64,000 nucleotides of DNA from Streptomyces sp. B21-083 (GCF_036898825.1 NZ_JARUND010000002.1:2542001-2606000); one strand, 5' to 3'. Numbered from the stretch's first letter, positions 54,972 through 64,000 are shown. Numbers and translations: made by a program. Notes: generated from the sequence alone by a model not told the origin.

Positions 54972-55871
54972 ATGGAACGCTCGCGAATCGCGGTGGCCGG
55001 TGCGTCCGGTCTCATCGGTACGGCCCTGGTGCGGTCCCTGACCGCCGACGGGCACGAAGTCGCCCGCCTGGTGCGGCACGCACCCCGGACGAAGGACGAG
55101 GTCCGCTGGGACCCCCAGCGGCAGACGATCGACGCGGCCGGGCTCGCGGGCTGCACCGCTGTGGTGAATCTGGCCGGGGCAGGGGTCGGCAACCGGCGCT
55201 GGACGGACGCGTACAAGCGGACGATCCGCGACAGCCGTGTCCTGGGCACGGCGACGCTCGCCGAGGCCGTCGCCTCGATGGACGAGCCGCCGCGGGTCTT
55301 CGTCAACGGCAGCGCGATGGGCTACTACGGGGAGACCGGCGAACGGACCGTGGACGAGGACGCTCCGGCCGGGGACGGCTTCCTGCCGTCGGTGTGTGTG
55401 GAGTGGGAGGCAGCCGCGGGCACCGCCCAGGAGGCGGGCGTACGGACGGTCTTCGTGCGGACCGGGCTGGTGGTGGCGAGCGGCGGCGGTGCCTGGGGCA
55501 AGCTGTTCCCCCTGTTCAAGGCGGGCCTGGGCGGGCGGATGGGCGACGGCTCCCAGTACTGGTCGTTCATCGCCCTGCACGACGAGGTGGCGGCGATCCG
55601 GCATCTCATCGACACCGACGGCCTGTCCGGGCCGTTCAACCTGACCGCGCCGCAGCCGCTCACCAACCGGGAGATCACCGCGGCGATGGGGCGTGTGCTG
55701 CACCGGCCGACGCTCTTCACGGTGCCCGCGCCCGTTCTGAAACTGGTTCTGGGCGAGATGTCCGGGGACGTGCTCGGCAGTGCGCGGGTGCTGCCGAAGC
55801 GGCTGCTGGAGTCCGGGTTCACGTTCGCGTTCCCGGAGATCGACGACGCGATCCGGGCGGCGCAGGCCTGA
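54972..55871 (+). CDS. TIGR01777-type SDR epimerase
   Basis: A 299-residue extended short-chain dehydrogenase-like protein with the NAD(P) motif VAGASGLIGTALVRSL, VVNLAGAGVGNRRW, NGSAMGYYG (YxxxK region altered, as in this family) and a C-terminal DUF1731 part (LGEMSGDVLGSARVLPKRLLESGF). GGAG precedes the ATG. The SulA/YfcH-like family has no agreed substrate. Confidence 0.93.
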   Translation: MERSRIAVAGASGLIGTALVRSLTADGHEVARLVRHAPRTKDEVRWDPQRQTIDAAGLAGCTAVVNLAGAGVGNRRWTDAYKRTIRDSRVLGTATLAEAVASMDEPPRVFVNGSAMGYYGETGERTVDEDAPAGDGFLPSVCVEWEAAAGTAQEAGVRTVFVRTGLVVASGGGAWGKLFPLFKAGLGGRMGDGSQYWSFIALHDEVAAIRHLIDTDGLSGPFNLTAPQPLTNREITAAMGRVLHRPTLFTVPAPVLKLVLGEMSGDVLGSARVLPKRLLESGFTFAFPEIDDAIRAAQA

Positions 55872-56070
55872 CCCCGCCTCCGCGCCCCTGACCCACCTCC
55901 CGGATGACCGAGTGCGACCGCATGCGACCGCTGTGCGACCGTGCCCTGTTCATGCGCGACTTCCGCCTGCCGTGAGCCGCCCTACTCTCGATCCGAACTC
56001 GCTTATCTCGTAAGCCTGTTGGGGCAAGGGTGCCCTGGCCGGCCGCGTCACCGCGATCGAGGGAGGGCAC

Positions 56071-57540
56071 GTGCTTGAGCCCGCGTACCAGGCGGACGTC
56101 GTCATCGTGGGAGCCGGGGTCGCCGGACTCGCGGCGGCCCATCGGCTGACCAGCGCAGGAGTAACGACCGCGGTCCTGGAGGCCGCCCCTTACGTCGGCG
56201 GCCGGATGGCGACCGAGAAGGTCGACGGTTTCCGCCTCGACCGGATCGGGCAGCTGCTGTCCACGTCGTATCCCGAACTGCGGCTGACCCCCGGCCTCGA
56301 CACTCTCGTCCTGCGTCCCTTCGCACCCGGTGTCCTGGTGCACAGCGACGGACGCCGGCATCGCGCGGGCGCTCCGCTGGGCGGAGGGGGCGCACGGGGC
56401 GCGCTCGGCACTGTGCGCGCCCTGGCGGGCGCCCCGAGGCCGGCACGGACGGCCGGTTCTCCACGGCTGACGGCATCGGCGGGGGCGCGCACCGGCGCAC
56501 AGTTCGGTGGGGCGGTGGGCGGCGTGGTCGGCGGAGCGGTCGACCAGGCCCGGCTGGGTGCCGCGCTGAGCCGGCTCGCCGGGGTCCCCCTGCAACGGCT
56601 GCTGGCCCGCCCCGAGTTGCCGGCCGCCCACGCCCTGGGCCACCGCGGCCTGCCCGCCCGTACGGTCGAGGGCTTTCTGCGTCCGCTGCTCGCCGCGCTG
56701 CTCTTCGACCCCGAGCTGTCCACGTCGAGCCGGTGCGCGGATCTCGCGCTGCGGGCGTTCGCGAGTGGCCGGCTGTGCGTGCCGGAGGGCGGCGCGGAGA
56801 CCCTGCCGGAGCTGCTGTCGCGGGCGCTGCCGCCCGGCACGGTACACACCGGGGTCCGGGTCACGTCCATCGCCACGAACCTCGTGACCACCGCCGACCA
56901 CGGCGAACTGCGCTGCCGGGCCGTCCTGGTGGCGACCGACGCGCGCACCGCCGCCGGTCTGCTGCCCGGCCTGCGCGTCCCCGACTTCCACCCGGTGACC
57001 GTCGTCCACCACACGGCCGACGAGGCGCCCGCGACCGGTGCGTTCCTGCTCCTTGAGGCGGACCGCGGGGGCCCGGTCGCGCACACGGCGGTGGTCAGCC
57101 GCGTGGACCCGTCCCGCTCCCCCGCCGGCCGCCCGCTGATCTCGTCGACGGTGCTGGGCGCCCCGCCGCAGGACGTGGACAGGGCCGTACGAGCCCATCT
57201 GTCCCGCCTCTACGGGGTGTCGACCGCGCGCTGGGAGACGCTCGCCGTGCACCACACCGCCGAGGCGGTGCCCGCGATGCGCCCGCCGCACGACCTGCGC
57301 CGTCCGGTACGGCTGCTGGCGGGCCTGTACGTGTGCGGCGACCACCGGGACACGAGCACCGTCCAGGGCGCCCTGCACTCCGGGCACCGGGCGGCGGCCG
57401 CGGTCCTGGCGGACCTGGGCGCGGGCCCGATGCATGTGGCGGAGCCCCTGCGAACGGCGGCGACAGCGGCAGGGGCGCGACCGGAAGCGGAAGCCGAGGC
57501 GGAAGCGGAAACGGCGGAGGAAGAGGCGGCGGCCGCGTGA
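56071..57540 (+). CDS. FAD-dependent amine-oxidase/phytoene-desaturase-like oxidoreductase
   Basis: A 489-residue flavoprotein with an N-terminal dinucleotide-binding motif (DVVIVGAGVAGLAAAHRL), the GGRMATEKVDGFRLDRIGQLL substrate-entry region and a C-terminal FAD segment (LYVCGDHRDTSTVQGALHSGHRAA). The last 25 residues are a low-complexity Ala/Glu tail. GTG start with GGAGG. It resembles protoporphyrinogen oxidase or carotenoid desaturases in layout, but the substrate is unknown. Its stop is one base from the end of the opposite-strand regulator gene. Confidence 0.88.
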   Translation: MLEPAYQADVVIVGAGVAGLAAAHRLTSAGVTTAVLEAAPYVGGRMATEKVDGFRLDRIGQLLSTSYPELRLTPGLDTLVLRPFAPGVLVHSDGRRHRAGAPLGGGGARGALGTVRALAGAPRPARTAGSPRLTASAGARTGAQFGGAVGGVVGGAVDQARLGAALSRLAGVPLQRLLARPELPAAHALGHRGLPARTVEGFLRPLLAALLFDPELSTSSRCADLALRAFASGRLCVPEGGAETLPELLSRALPPGTVHTGVRVTSIATNLVTTADHGELRCRAVLVATDARTAAGLLPGLRVPDFHPVTVVHHTADEAPATGAFLLLEADRGGPVAHTAVVSRVDPSRSPAGRPLISSTVLGAPPQDVDRAVRAHLSRLYGVSTARWETLAVHHTAEAVPAMRPPHDLRRPVRLLAGLYVCGDHRDTSTVQGALHSGHRAAAAVLADLGAGPMHVAEPLRTAATAAGARPEAEAEAEAETAEEEAAAA

Positions 57541-57541
57541 G

Positions 57542-58981
57542 TCAGCCGAGCGCGGCGACCTTGTCGCGGTACCCCCTGACCGGTGCCGCGTCCTTGTAGG
57601 GCTCCAGGCGCCGCTCGAAGTCCCGGACGTACTCGGCCGCCCGCACCGAGCGCATCTCCGCCGCCGCGCTCGCCGCCTCGGCACCCAGCAGGCACGCCTG
57701 GTCGAGCTCGCCGAGGCCCAGCCGGGCCGAGGCGAGCACGACCAGGCAGAAGAGGCGGCTGCGCGCGAAGGCGGGGGCGCGCAGCTGGAGCGAGCGCTCC
57801 GCGTGCTGGACGGCGGCGCGGAACTGCTGGAGATCGCGATGGCAGTGCCCGAACTCGTCGGCGAGCTGGGCCTCGTCGAAGAACCTCGCCCAGTGCGGGA
57901 CTTCGTCACCGGGCCGGGCCGCTTCGAGTGCCCGTTCGGCCCGGACGAGGGAGGCGGTGCAGGCCCGGACCTCGCCCAGCACCCCGTGGGCGCGCGCCTC
58001 GCACGCGTGCAGCAGGGACTGCACGACGGGCGGCGCGGTGGTGCCGACACCCTGCTGGGCCACCCTCGCGAGCTGCACGGCCTCCCGCCCGTGCCCGAGG
58101 TAGACGGCCTGGCGGCTCATGGTGGCCAGTACGTACGAGCCGTACGCCCGGTCCCCGGCCGCCTGCGCGAGCCGGAGCGCCTGGACGAAGTAGCGCTGGG
58201 CGAGGCCGTGCGCGGCGATGTCGTACGACGTCCAGCCCGCGAGCCGGGTGAGGTCGGAGGCGGCGGCGAACAGGCGGCGGCCGGTCTGCTCGCCGTAGGT
58301 GCCGCGCAGCATGGGCTCGGTCTCGTGTTCCAGGTAGCGGACGAGGGCCTGGCGTGCGTGGCCGCCCCCGTAGGCGTCGTCGAGGGTGCGGAACAGCTCG
58401 CCGACCGAGCGGAGCGCGGAGATGTCGCCTCCGGTGACCTTCTGCCCGGGTCCGCGCTCGACCTGCCCACGCTGCCGGGGTACGCCGGACCGCCCCTGCA
58501 CGGGCACCCGTACGACGGGCTGGTCGCCGCGTCCGACCCGGTCGTCGGGCCGCCCGATCAGCCAGTCCCGGCTGGGCACGACGAGCCCGGCCGGAGTGAA
58601 GGCGATCTTGCGCAGCTCGGCGTGGCTGCCTGAGTCCTTGCGCCACAGCCCGCTGACGATGTCGACGGCCTCCTCGGGGCTGGCCGCGAACTCCAGCCCC
58701 GCGTAGACGGGCGCGCAGGCGTCGAGCCCGAGATCCTGAGCGCTGAGGCGTCGCCCGAGGCGCCGGGTGAACACCTCGGCGATGAGGGCGGGGGTGGTGC
58801 CGCGGGGCTGCTGTCCCCGCAGCCAGCGGGTCACCGATGTCTTGTCGTATCTGAGATCAAGGCCGTGTTCGAGACCGAGCTGGTCCACTCGGCGGGCCAG
58901 ACCCGCGTTGGAGAATCCCGCTTCTGCGATGAGCGCGGCGAGCTGTCGATTGGGAGTGCGCTGCGCGGGTCGTTCCGTCAT
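57542..58981 (-). CDS. TPR-containing regulator (NsdA-like)
   Basis: A 479-residue protein with an N-terminal helix-turn-helix-like region (RQLAALIAEAGFSNAGLARRVDQL, YDKTSVTRWLRGQQPRGTTPALIAEVFTRRLGRRLS) followed by a long helical TPR array (about 200-470). This layout matches NsdA-type Streptomyces proteins that affect sporulation and antibiotic production. The start is ATG 58981; the longer frame to 59110 is unsupported. It is divergent from lipB. Confidence 0.85.
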   Translation of the reverse strand: MTERPAQRTPNRQLAALIAEAGFSNAGLARRVDQLGLEHGLDLRYDKTSVTRWLRGQQPRGTTPALIAEVFTRRLGRRLSAQDLGLDACAPVYAGLEFAASPEEAVDIVSGLWRKDSGSHAELRKIAFTPAGLVVPSRDWLIGRPDDRVGRGDQPVVRVPVQGRSGVPRQRGQVERGPGQKVTGGDISALRSVGELFRTLDDAYGGGHARQALVRYLEHETEPMLRGTYGEQTGRRLFAAASDLTRLAGWTSYDIAAHGLAQRYFVQALRLAQAAGDRAYGSYVLATMSRQAVYLGHGREAVQLARVAQQGVGTTAPPVVQSLLHACEARAHGVLGEVRACTASLVRAERALEAARPGDEVPHWARFFDEAQLADEFGHCHRDLQQFRAAVQHAERSLQLRAPAFARSRLFCLVVLASARLGLGELDQACLLGAEAASAAAEMRSVRAAEYVRDFERRLEPYKDAAPVRGYRDKVAALG

Positions 58982-59239
58982 CTGCGGTGCGGTCTCCTGC
59001 CTTCGGGCCCTCTGATGTGCCCGGATTCCTGGTGAGCAGCCCTTTTTGGCCTCGTGAACGGCGCGAATGTAGCGGAGCGTAAGCGGCCGATCGCACATTC
59101 CGCCGTACATTCATCCGATCGTGTGAGAATCGGGCGTCGGACTGACGAGCAGCGGCCGGACGTACAGTGGTTCGGGCGCGTCACGTGCCTGACAGACAGC
59201 TGCTGAGGAAGCCGCTGAAACAGCCAGGGAGGCGCCACC
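58982..59239. other. Divergent intergenic region NsdA-like/lipB
   Basis: About 258 bases without a gene. GAATGTA (about 59056-59062) and TACATTC (59105-59111) form a distant inverted repeat, and GAATG motifs recur on the minus strand. Promoters for both directions are expected, but none is certain. Confidence 0.35.
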
Positions 59240-60055
59240 GTGAGTGGTGAGTTGCGGTTCGTCCGGATGGGATTCGGCGCCGACGGCGTCGAGTACGTCG
59301 ACTACCAGGCGGCCTGGGACGAGCAGCGCCGGGTGCACGCGGCCCGTTTCGCGGACGAGATCCCCGACACCTGCCTGCTCCTCGAACACCACCCGGTCTA
59401 CACGGCCGGCCGGCGCACCGACCCGAGCGAGCGCCCCCTGGACGGCACCCCGGTCATCGACGTGGACCGCGGCGGCAAGATCACCTGGCACGGTCCTGGC
59501 CAGCTGGTGGGCTACCCCATCCAGAAGCTGCCGCGTCCGGTGGACGTCGTGGCGCACGTACGGCGGCTGGAGGACGCGCTGATCCGTACCTGCGCGGAGT
59601 TCGGGGTGGAGACGTCCCGGGTGGAGGGGCGCAGCGGGGTGTGGGTGCTGGGCGACCCGGTCGAGCAGCGGCCGGCGTCCACGCGTGGTGGTCTCTCGCT
59701 GGATCTGGATCCCCGGCTGCACGACGACGAGTTCGACCCCCGGATGAACGGGCCCGAGTACGCGCCGTCCAACGCCGGTCAGCGGCGGGAGGACCGGAAG
59801 GTCGCGGCGATCGGGATCCGGGTGGCGAAGGGAGTCACCATGCACGGCTTCTCGCTGAACGTGAACCCGGACAACGTCTGGTTCGACCGGATCATCCCGT
59901 GCGGGATCCGGGACGCGGGGGTCACGTCGCTCGCGAACGAGCTGGGGCGGGATGTGACGGTGGGAGAGGTTCTGCCCGTGGTGGAGCGGCAGTTGCGGGA
60001 TGTGCTGGAGCACGCGGAGCTGCGGGCGAGGGTGGTGGAGGGGGCTTCCGCGTAA
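59240..60055 (+). CDS. lipB: Octanoyl-ACP:protein octanoyltransferase
   Basis: Moves octanoate from acyl-carrier protein to lipoyl domains, first step of lipoate synthesis. It has 271 residues with [19 protein letters not shown], the catalytic lysine K187 in [10 protein letters not shown] and catalytic C221 in [10 protein letters not shown]. An acidic insert of about 40 residues (about 140-182) precedes the lysine, which makes it longer than the E. coli enzyme. GTG start with GGAGG. lipA follows 133 bases later. Confidence 0.97.
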   Translation: MSGELRFVRMGFGADGVEYVDYQAAWDEQRRVHAARFADEIPDTCLLLEHHPVYTAGRRTDPSERPLDGTPVIDVDRGGKITWHGPGQLVGYPIQKLPRPVDVVAHVRRLEDALIRTCAEFGVETSRVEGRSGVWVLGDPVEQRPASTRGGLSLDLDPRLHDDEFDPRMNGPEYAPSNAGQRREDRKVAAIGIRVAKGVTMHGFSLNVNPDNVWFDRIIPCGIRDAGVTSLANELGRDVTVGEVLPVVERQLRDVLEHAELRARVVEGASA

Positions 60056-60057
60056 TC

Positions 60058-60092
60058 CCCGGAGGCTGCGCCCCCGGACGGGCTGAGATGCC
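60058..60092 (-). repeat. Dispersed repeat B, truncated copy 4 (inverted)
   Basis: On the minus strand it reads CATCTCAGCCCGTCCG joined directly to GGGGCGCAGCC. The middle of the repeat is deleted. Confidence 0.7.
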
Positions 60093-60188
60093 CTACCCCC
60101 GGTCTCAAAGGTCGCCCGGCTCACGGGGCGGCGAGCGTACGGGCGTACCCTGGTGTACGCCGAAGAATCGAAGCTAAAGGGAGCCATC

Positions 60189-61154
60189 GTGTCCGCAGTC
60201 GCACCCGACGGACGCAAGATGCTGCGCCTGGAGGTCCGGAACGCCCAGACCCCCATCGAGCGCAAGCCCGAGTGGATCAAGACCCGGGCGAAAATGGGTC
60301 CCGAGTACACGAAGATGCAGAACCTCGTGAAGAGCGAGGGCCTGCACACCGTCTGCCAGGAAGCCGGCTGCCCCAATATCTACGAGTGCTGGGAGGACCG
60401 CGAGGCCACCTTCCTCATCGGCGGCGACCAGTGCACCCGGCGCTGCGACTTCTGCCAGATCGACACGGGCAAGCCCGAGGCCCTCGACCGCGACGAGCCC
60501 CGCCGTGTCGGGGAGTCCGTGGTCACGATGGACCTCAACTACGCCACCATCACCGGCGTCGCCCGCGACGACCTGGAGGACGGCGGCGCCTGGCTGTACG
60601 CCGAGACCGTGCGCCAGATCCACCAGCAGACGGAGGGGCGCGCGGAAGGCCGTACCAAGGTCGAACTGCTCGCGCCCGACTTCAACGCCGTACCGGAGCT
60701 GCTCGCCGAGGTCTTCTCCTCCCGGCCCGAGGTCTTCGCGCACAACGTCGAGACGGTCCCGCGCATCTTCAAGCGCATCCGCCCCGGCTTCCGCTACGAC
60801 CGCTCGCTCAAGGTCATCACCGACGCCCGCGACTACGGTCTGGTCACGAAGTCGAACCTGATCCTCGGCATGGGCGAGACCCGCGAGGAGGTCAGCGAGG
60901 CACTGCGCCAGCTGCACGAGGCCGGTTGCGAGCTGATCACCATCACGCAGTACCTGCGTCCGACCGTCCGGCACCACCCCGTCGAGCGCTGGGTAAAGCC
61001 GCACGAGTTCGTCGAGCTGAAGGAGGAGGCCGAGCAGATCGGCTTCTCCGGGGTCATGTCCGGCCCGCTGGTGCGCTCCTCGTACCGCGCCGGCCGCCTC
61101 TACCAGATGGCCATCGAGAAGCGCGGTTCCTACATCGCCTCCCAGGCGGTCTGA
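60189..61154 (+). CDS. lipA: Lipoyl synthase
   Basis: Radical-SAM enzyme inserting two sulfurs into the octanoyl chain. The 321 residues carry the auxiliary cluster cysteines C56, C61 and C67 ([12 protein letters not shown]) and the radical-SAM cluster C82, C86 and C89 (CTRRCDFC). The C-terminal [11 protein letters not shown] holds the conserved serine ligand region. The start is GTG 60189 with AAGGGAG five bases before. Works with LipB on the E2 and other lipoyl domains. Confidence 0.98.
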   Translation: MSAVAPDGRKMLRLEVRNAQTPIERKPEWIKTRAKMGPEYTKMQNLVKSEGLHTVCQEAGCPNIYECWEDREATFLIGGDQCTRRCDFCQIDTGKPEALDRDEPRRVGESVVTMDLNYATITGVARDDLEDGGAWLYAETVRQIHQQTEGRAEGRTKVELLAPDFNAVPELLAEVFSSRPEVFAHNVETVPRIFKRIRPGFRYDRSLKVITDARDYGLVTKSNLILGMGETREEVSEALRQLHEAGCELITITQYLRPTVRHHPVERWVKPHEFVELKEEAEQIGFSGVMSGPLVRSSYRAGRLYQMAIEKRGSYIASQAV

Positions 61155-61467
61155 GCGAGCCCCGAGCCCGGGTACGGCTGCTGACGTACCGTCACTCTTC
61201 CTGCCCAGCAAGGGTGCGGCGGAGGTGCGGCAGACGTGTGAATTCGCGCACAAGACACTACCCGCCAGTAACGGCCGATTCCGTGCGGTCCTGACCGTCC
61301 TCGCAGTTGAGGGCATACGTCAGGGCCGCATCGGCGTTTTCACCTTCCGTATCAAGGCTTCATCGGTGTTTGACCCGCAAGTCACGCCCTGGTAACACCA
61401 ATCAGTGACCCTGGTTTCACACGATGTACACCCTTACCCAGAGCCGTCCCGAGGGGGGACCTCCATC
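61155..61467. other. Intergenic region lipA to small gene, with a probable promoter
   Basis: Contains TTGACC (61370-61375), 17 bases, TAACAC (61393-61398), a fair vegetative promoter. Two CCCTGGTnnCAC direct repeats (about 61387-61398 and 61408-61419) lie at and just after it. No gene. Confidence 0.45.
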
Positions 61468-61668
61468 ATGCAGGCCGCGCCCGTTAGCGCCACGCCCATC
61501 CCGTCCTTCACCGACGCGCTGCGCGCAGTCGAGTCGTTGCTCATGGGCAACGGCCAGCGCATCGCCCGCCAGAACGCCTGGACCTCCGTCCTGGAGGACC
61601 GCCGCCGCGCCAAGGACCGGGTCGAGGCGCAGCGCGTCCTCGAACAGTCCGTGGCCGCACACCTCTGA
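61468..61668 (+). CDS. Small conserved Streptomyces protein
   Basis: A 66-residue basic protein (MQAAPVSATPIPSFTDALRAVESLL...) that is mostly helical, with RRRAKDRVEAQRVLEQSVAAHL at the end. GAGGGGGGA lies upstream of ATG 61468. An in-frame GTG at 61405 coincides with the expected transcription start of the promoter above, so a leaderless longer form cannot be excluded. Function unknown. It regularly accompanies the lipA region in this type of locus. Confidence 0.75.
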   Translation: MQAAPVSATPIPSFTDALRAVESLLMGNGQRIARQNAWTSVLEDRRRAKDRVEAQRVLEQSVAAHL

Positions 61669-61737
61669 CCGCCGCTTCCCGGTTCCCCGACGACACCGCC
61701 GTCGTCGGCGCTTCCGAGGCCACGTAGACTTCACGGC

Positions 61738-62436
61738 ATGGCGAGGAAGGAACCCGCGGCGGACGCCGCGAACCCCGGGCGACTCAAGCAGATCGCTCTT
61801 ACGTACAAAATGACCCGCAAGGCCGACAAAAAAATCGGTCTTGTACTCGCGGCTGTCGGAATCAGCACCCTCGGTGTCTTCCTCGCGATCGGCTTCCTGA
61901 TCGGTCACCCGATCTATCTCGGCATTCTCGGCCTTCTGCTCGCCTTCCTCGCGACGGCGATCGTGTTCGGGCGCCGGGCCGAGCGGGCGGCCTTCGGGCA
62001 GATGGAGGGCCAGCCGGGTGCCGCCGCTGCCGTGCTGGACAACATCGGCCGAGGCTGGACGACTACTCCGGCGGTGGCGATGAACCGCAGCCAGGACGTG
62101 GTGCACCGCGCGGTCGGCAAGGCCGGCATCGTGCTGGTCGCCGAGGGCAACCCGAACCGGGTGAAGAGCCTGCTGGCCGCCGAGAAGCGGAAGATGTCCC
62201 GCATCGTCGCGGACGTGCCGGTGCACGACCTGCTGGTCGGCACGGGCGAGGGCCAGATCGAGCTGAAGAAGCTCCGCACGACCATGCTGAAGCTGCCGCG
62301 CGTTCTCGCCGGCCCCCAGGTGACCGCGACCAACGACCGACTGCGGGCGATGGGCGACCTGATGAGCAACATGCCGCTGCCGAAGGGTCCGATGCCCAAG
62401 GGGATGCGCATGCCGCGCGGCGGCAAGACCCGCTGA
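61738..62436 (+). CDS. DUF4191 membrane protein
   Basis: A 232-residue protein of an actinobacterial family, with a basic N-terminus (RLKQIALTYKMTRKADKKIG), two adjacent membrane helices (about 33-55 and 58-78) and a cytoplasmic C-terminal domain (RGWTTTPAVAMNRSQDVVHRAVG, GIVLVAEG). The tail is rich in Lys, Met and Pro. Its position after lipA is typical for the family. Function unknown. Confidence 0.92.
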   Translation: MARKEPAADAANPGRLKQIALTYKMTRKADKKIGLVLAAVGISTLGVFLAIGFLIGHPIYLGILGLLLAFLATAIVFGRRAERAAFGQMEGQPGAAAAVLDNIGRGWTTTPAVAMNRSQDVVHRAVGKAGIVLVAEGNPNRVKSLLAAEKRKMSRIVADVPVHDLLVGTGEGQIELKKLRTTMLKLPRVLAGPQVTATNDRLRAMGDLMSNMPLPKGPMPKGMRMPRGGKTR

Positions 62437-62468
62437 AGCACGCGAGCGACACCTCGCACACCGCTCGT

Positions 62469-62515
62469 ACGACGATGGGGGCGCCCGGATTCACTCCGGG
62501 CGCCCCCATCGTCGT
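62469..62515. terminator. Bidirectional terminator hairpin
   Basis: Perfect 21-base arms (62469-62489 and 62495-62515, left beginning ACGACGATGGGGGCGCCC) with a 5-base loop between convergent genes. A short direct repeat GTCGTATGTCGTC follows twice. Confidence 0.9.
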
Positions 62516-62546
62516 ATGTCGTCTCGTCGTATGTCGTCGTGCGAAG

Positions 62547-63014
62547 TCAGATCCGTACTTCCACGGTGCGGGCCAGCCGGTCGTGCAGCCCTCGGCCGTC
62601 GCGGTCCCAGATCATGGCCGGAATGGCGACGCACAGCAGGGCCGTGCGGACCAGGGCACGCAGAGGGTTCACCCGGCCGGTGTCCAGGGCGACCACGCGC
62701 AGGCCGAAGAGGCGCTTGCCCGGCGTGAAGCCGACGGTACCGACGGTCACCGCGCCCATCAGGAAGAAGATCAGCAGGGCCCAGTTGCCGGTCGCCTGGT
62801 TGTAGCCGTCGGTGAGCAGGCCGTATGCGATCAGGAGGCACAGGCCCCAGTCGACGGCCAGTGCGCCGAGGCGGCGGCCCGGGCGGGCGATCGAGCCCGG
62901 CCCCTCCTCCGGCAGACCGAGCTGTTCGCCCCGGTATCCGAAGTCGACACCGGCATCCTCCGCGGCTGCGCGCGGTCCGGAGAGCCACGAGCCGATTGCG
63001 TCCCTGTTGTCCAC
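62547..63014 (-). CDS. RDD-family membrane protein
   Basis: A 155-residue protein with the RDD signature: arginine and aspartates in RPGRRLGALAVDWGLCLL, the second motif FTPGKRLFGLRVV, and the C-terminal WDRDGRGLHDRLARTVEV. Three helices are predicted. Starts with GTG. It lies divergent from glnA, the usual neighbour in Streptomyces. RDD proteins are small membrane proteins, some linked to transport, but its role here is unknown. Confidence 0.9.
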   Translation of the reverse strand: MDNRDAIGSWLSGPRAAAEDAGVDFGYRGEQLGLPEEGPGSIARPGRRLGALAVDWGLCLLIAYGLLTDGYNQATGNWALLIFFLMGAVTVGTVGFTPGKRLFGLRVVALDTGRVNPLRALVRTALLCVAIPAMIWDRDGRGLHDRLARTVEVRI

Positions 63015-63076
63015 CCGACCACCGTACTGCTCGCGATTTTCGATACGTACAGGTGGGTCGCCCGGCCGGAGTCCGG

Positions 63077-63114
63077 TTAACTTGGTCGAAACAAATGGGT
63101 CATGTCTGAGAAAT
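63077..63114 (+). promoter_or_regulatory. GlnR box of glnA
   Basis: TTAAC-n6-GAAAC-n6-GTCAT-n6-GAAAT fits the actinobacterial GlnR consensus gTnAC-n6-GaAAc repeated twice. It lies about 100 bases before the glnA start, so nitrogen control by GlnR is expected. Confidence 0.85.
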
Positions 63115-63211
63115 CACCTGTCCCTAAGGTCGGACCCAACGTGTGCCACCGCACTGGCCGCACGAACGAACTACCACCCCGGCACGGACGTCCGGGAGTA
63201 GGAGGAGCTGG

Positions 63212-64000
63212 ATGTTCCAGAACGCCGACGACGCCAAGAAGTACATCGCGGATGAGGACGTCAAGTTCGTCGACGTCCGCTTCTGCGACCTGCCGGGTGT
63301 GATGCAGCACTTCACACTGCCGGCGTCGGCCTTCGACCCGGACGAGGAACTGGCCTTCGACGGCTCCTCGATCCGAGGATTCCAGGCCATCCACGAGTCC
63401 GACATGGCGCTCCGCGCCGACCTGTCCACGGCGCGGGTCGACCCGTTCCGCCGTGACAAGACGGTCAACATCAACTTCTTCATCCACGACCCGATCACGG
63501 GCGAGCAGTACTCCCGTGACCCGCGCAACGTGGCCAAGAAGGCCGAGGCATACCTGGCGTCGACCGGTATCGCGGACACCGCGTACTTCGGTCCCGAGGC
63601 CGAGTTCTACGTCTTCGACAGCGTGCGCTTCGCCACCGGCGCGAACGAGTCCTTCTACCACATCGACTCCGAGGCCGGCGCCTGGAACACCGGTGCGGTC
63701 GAGAACAACCGTGGCTACAAGGTCCGCTACAAGGGCGGTTACTTCCCGACCCCGCCGGTCGACCACTTCGCCGACCTGCGTGCCGAGATCTCCCTGGAGC
63801 TGGCCAACTCCGGCCTCGAGGTCGAGCGCCAGCACCACGAGGTGGGCACGGCCGGCCAGGCCGAGATCAACTACAAGTTCAACACGCTGCTCGCCGCGGC
63901 CGACGACCTCCAGCTCTTCAAGTACATCGTGAAGAACGTGGCGTGGCGCAACGGCAAGACCGCGACCTTCATGCCGAAGCCGATCTTCGGTGACAACGGC
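63212..64000 (+). CDS. glnA: Glutamine synthetase type I (3' end outside window)
   Basis: Makes glutamine from glutamate, ammonia and ATP. The first 263 residues are present: the beta-grasp domain, the loop FDGSSIRGF, metal ligands in GPEAEF, and the start of the active-site region ([27 protein letters not shown]). The adenylylation tyrosine lies beyond the window. GGAGGAGC precedes the ATG. A GlnR box lies upstream. Confidence 0.98.
   Translation, partial: MFQNADDAKKYIADEDVKFVDVRFCDLPGVMQHFTLPASAFDPDEELAFDGSSIRGFQAIHESDMALRADLSTARVDPFRRDKTVNINFFIHDPITGEQYSRDPRNVAKKAEAYLASTGIADTAYFGPEAEFYVFDSVRFATGANESFYHIDSEAGAWNTGAVENNRGYKVRYKGGYFPTPPVDHFADLRAEISLELANSGLEVERQHHEVGTAGQAEINYKFNTLLAAADDLQLFKYIVKNVAWRNGKTATFMPKPIFGDNG

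Noticed and set aside
62500..62550. GTCGTATGTCGTC tandem repeat considered as a regulatory array
   Set aside because: Only two units at the edge of a terminator between convergent genes. Probably slippage.
1..64000. tRNA, rRNA, CRISPR arrays, biosynthetic gene cluster or prophage
   Set aside because: None was found by eye on either strand. The content is core metabolism with small accessory inserts. A tRNAscan or covariance search could still reveal a missed small RNA.

Overview
The window is about 72% G+C with strong G/C at third codon positions. Its gene content and order (ctaE-qcrCAB, ctaCDF, erpA/nadA, cobT/cobS, pepA-lpdA-sucB, aceE, lipB-lipA, glnA) are those of a Streptomyces chromosomal core region. 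I saw no rRNA, tRNA, CRISPR array or intact insertion sequence. Both ends cut genes: a rhomboid protease at the left and glnA at the right.

Layout. 1-1015: rhomboid protease and a stand-alone Lrp/AsnC ligand-binding domain. 1168-2820: a class V aminotransferase behind a SAM-IV riboswitch. 2900-15207: respiratory block, with trpD, qcrB-qcrA-qcrC-ctaE and ctaF-ctaD-ctaC on the minus strand. A degenerate receiver-domain protein and a lipoprotein L,D-transpeptidase lie between the oxidase operons, and a cysteine desulfurase-TusA fusion is divergent from ctaC. 15272-20379: adenosine kinase, an anchored secreted protein, the Fe-S carrier erpA and nadA. 20422-22344: a small accessory insert, made of a 43-bp AT-rich palindrome, an archaeal-type ATPase/DUF234 gene and a relict of an XRE(DUF5753)/DUF397 pair. 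22410-28983: an RND exporter with its two-component system, then PspAA and PspA. 29237-38840: a DUF3043 protein, methyltransferases and cobalamin genes (MBL-CobU fusion, cobT, cobS) interleaved with membrane proteins. 38864-40156: a spherulin-4 protein, a small membrane protein and a fragment resembling a CE18 (Agd3-type) deacetylase. 40418-49420: pepA, lpdA, sucB, a GntR regulator and aceE. 49763-59000: regulators and envelope genes (WYL, DUF4240, PGRP amidase, MarP protease, GNAT, SDR, FAD oxidoreductase, TPR regulator). 59240-64000: lipB, lipA, small conserved proteins and glnA with a GlnR box.

How the genes fit together. The bc1 complex (diheme QcrC, three-helix QcrA, QcrB) and the aa3 oxidase (CtaC-F) form the actinobacterial supercomplex, and translational overlaps (ATGA/GTGA) join the subunits. 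lpdA, sucB and aceE supply E3, E2 and E1 of the 2-oxo-acid dehydrogenases, and lipA/lipB make the lipoyl cofactor they need. Sulfur and Fe-S functions recur: a SAM-IV-controlled aminotransferase, a desulfurase-TusA fusion, ErpA, NadA and LipA.

The most notable non-coding signals are long inverted repeats at promoters or start codons (ctaE, RND exporter, DUF234 ATPase, lysyltransferase-like gene, aceE, PGRP) and two families of short dispersed intergenic repeats. Functions are assigned by recognising motifs in the translations. No database search was run.
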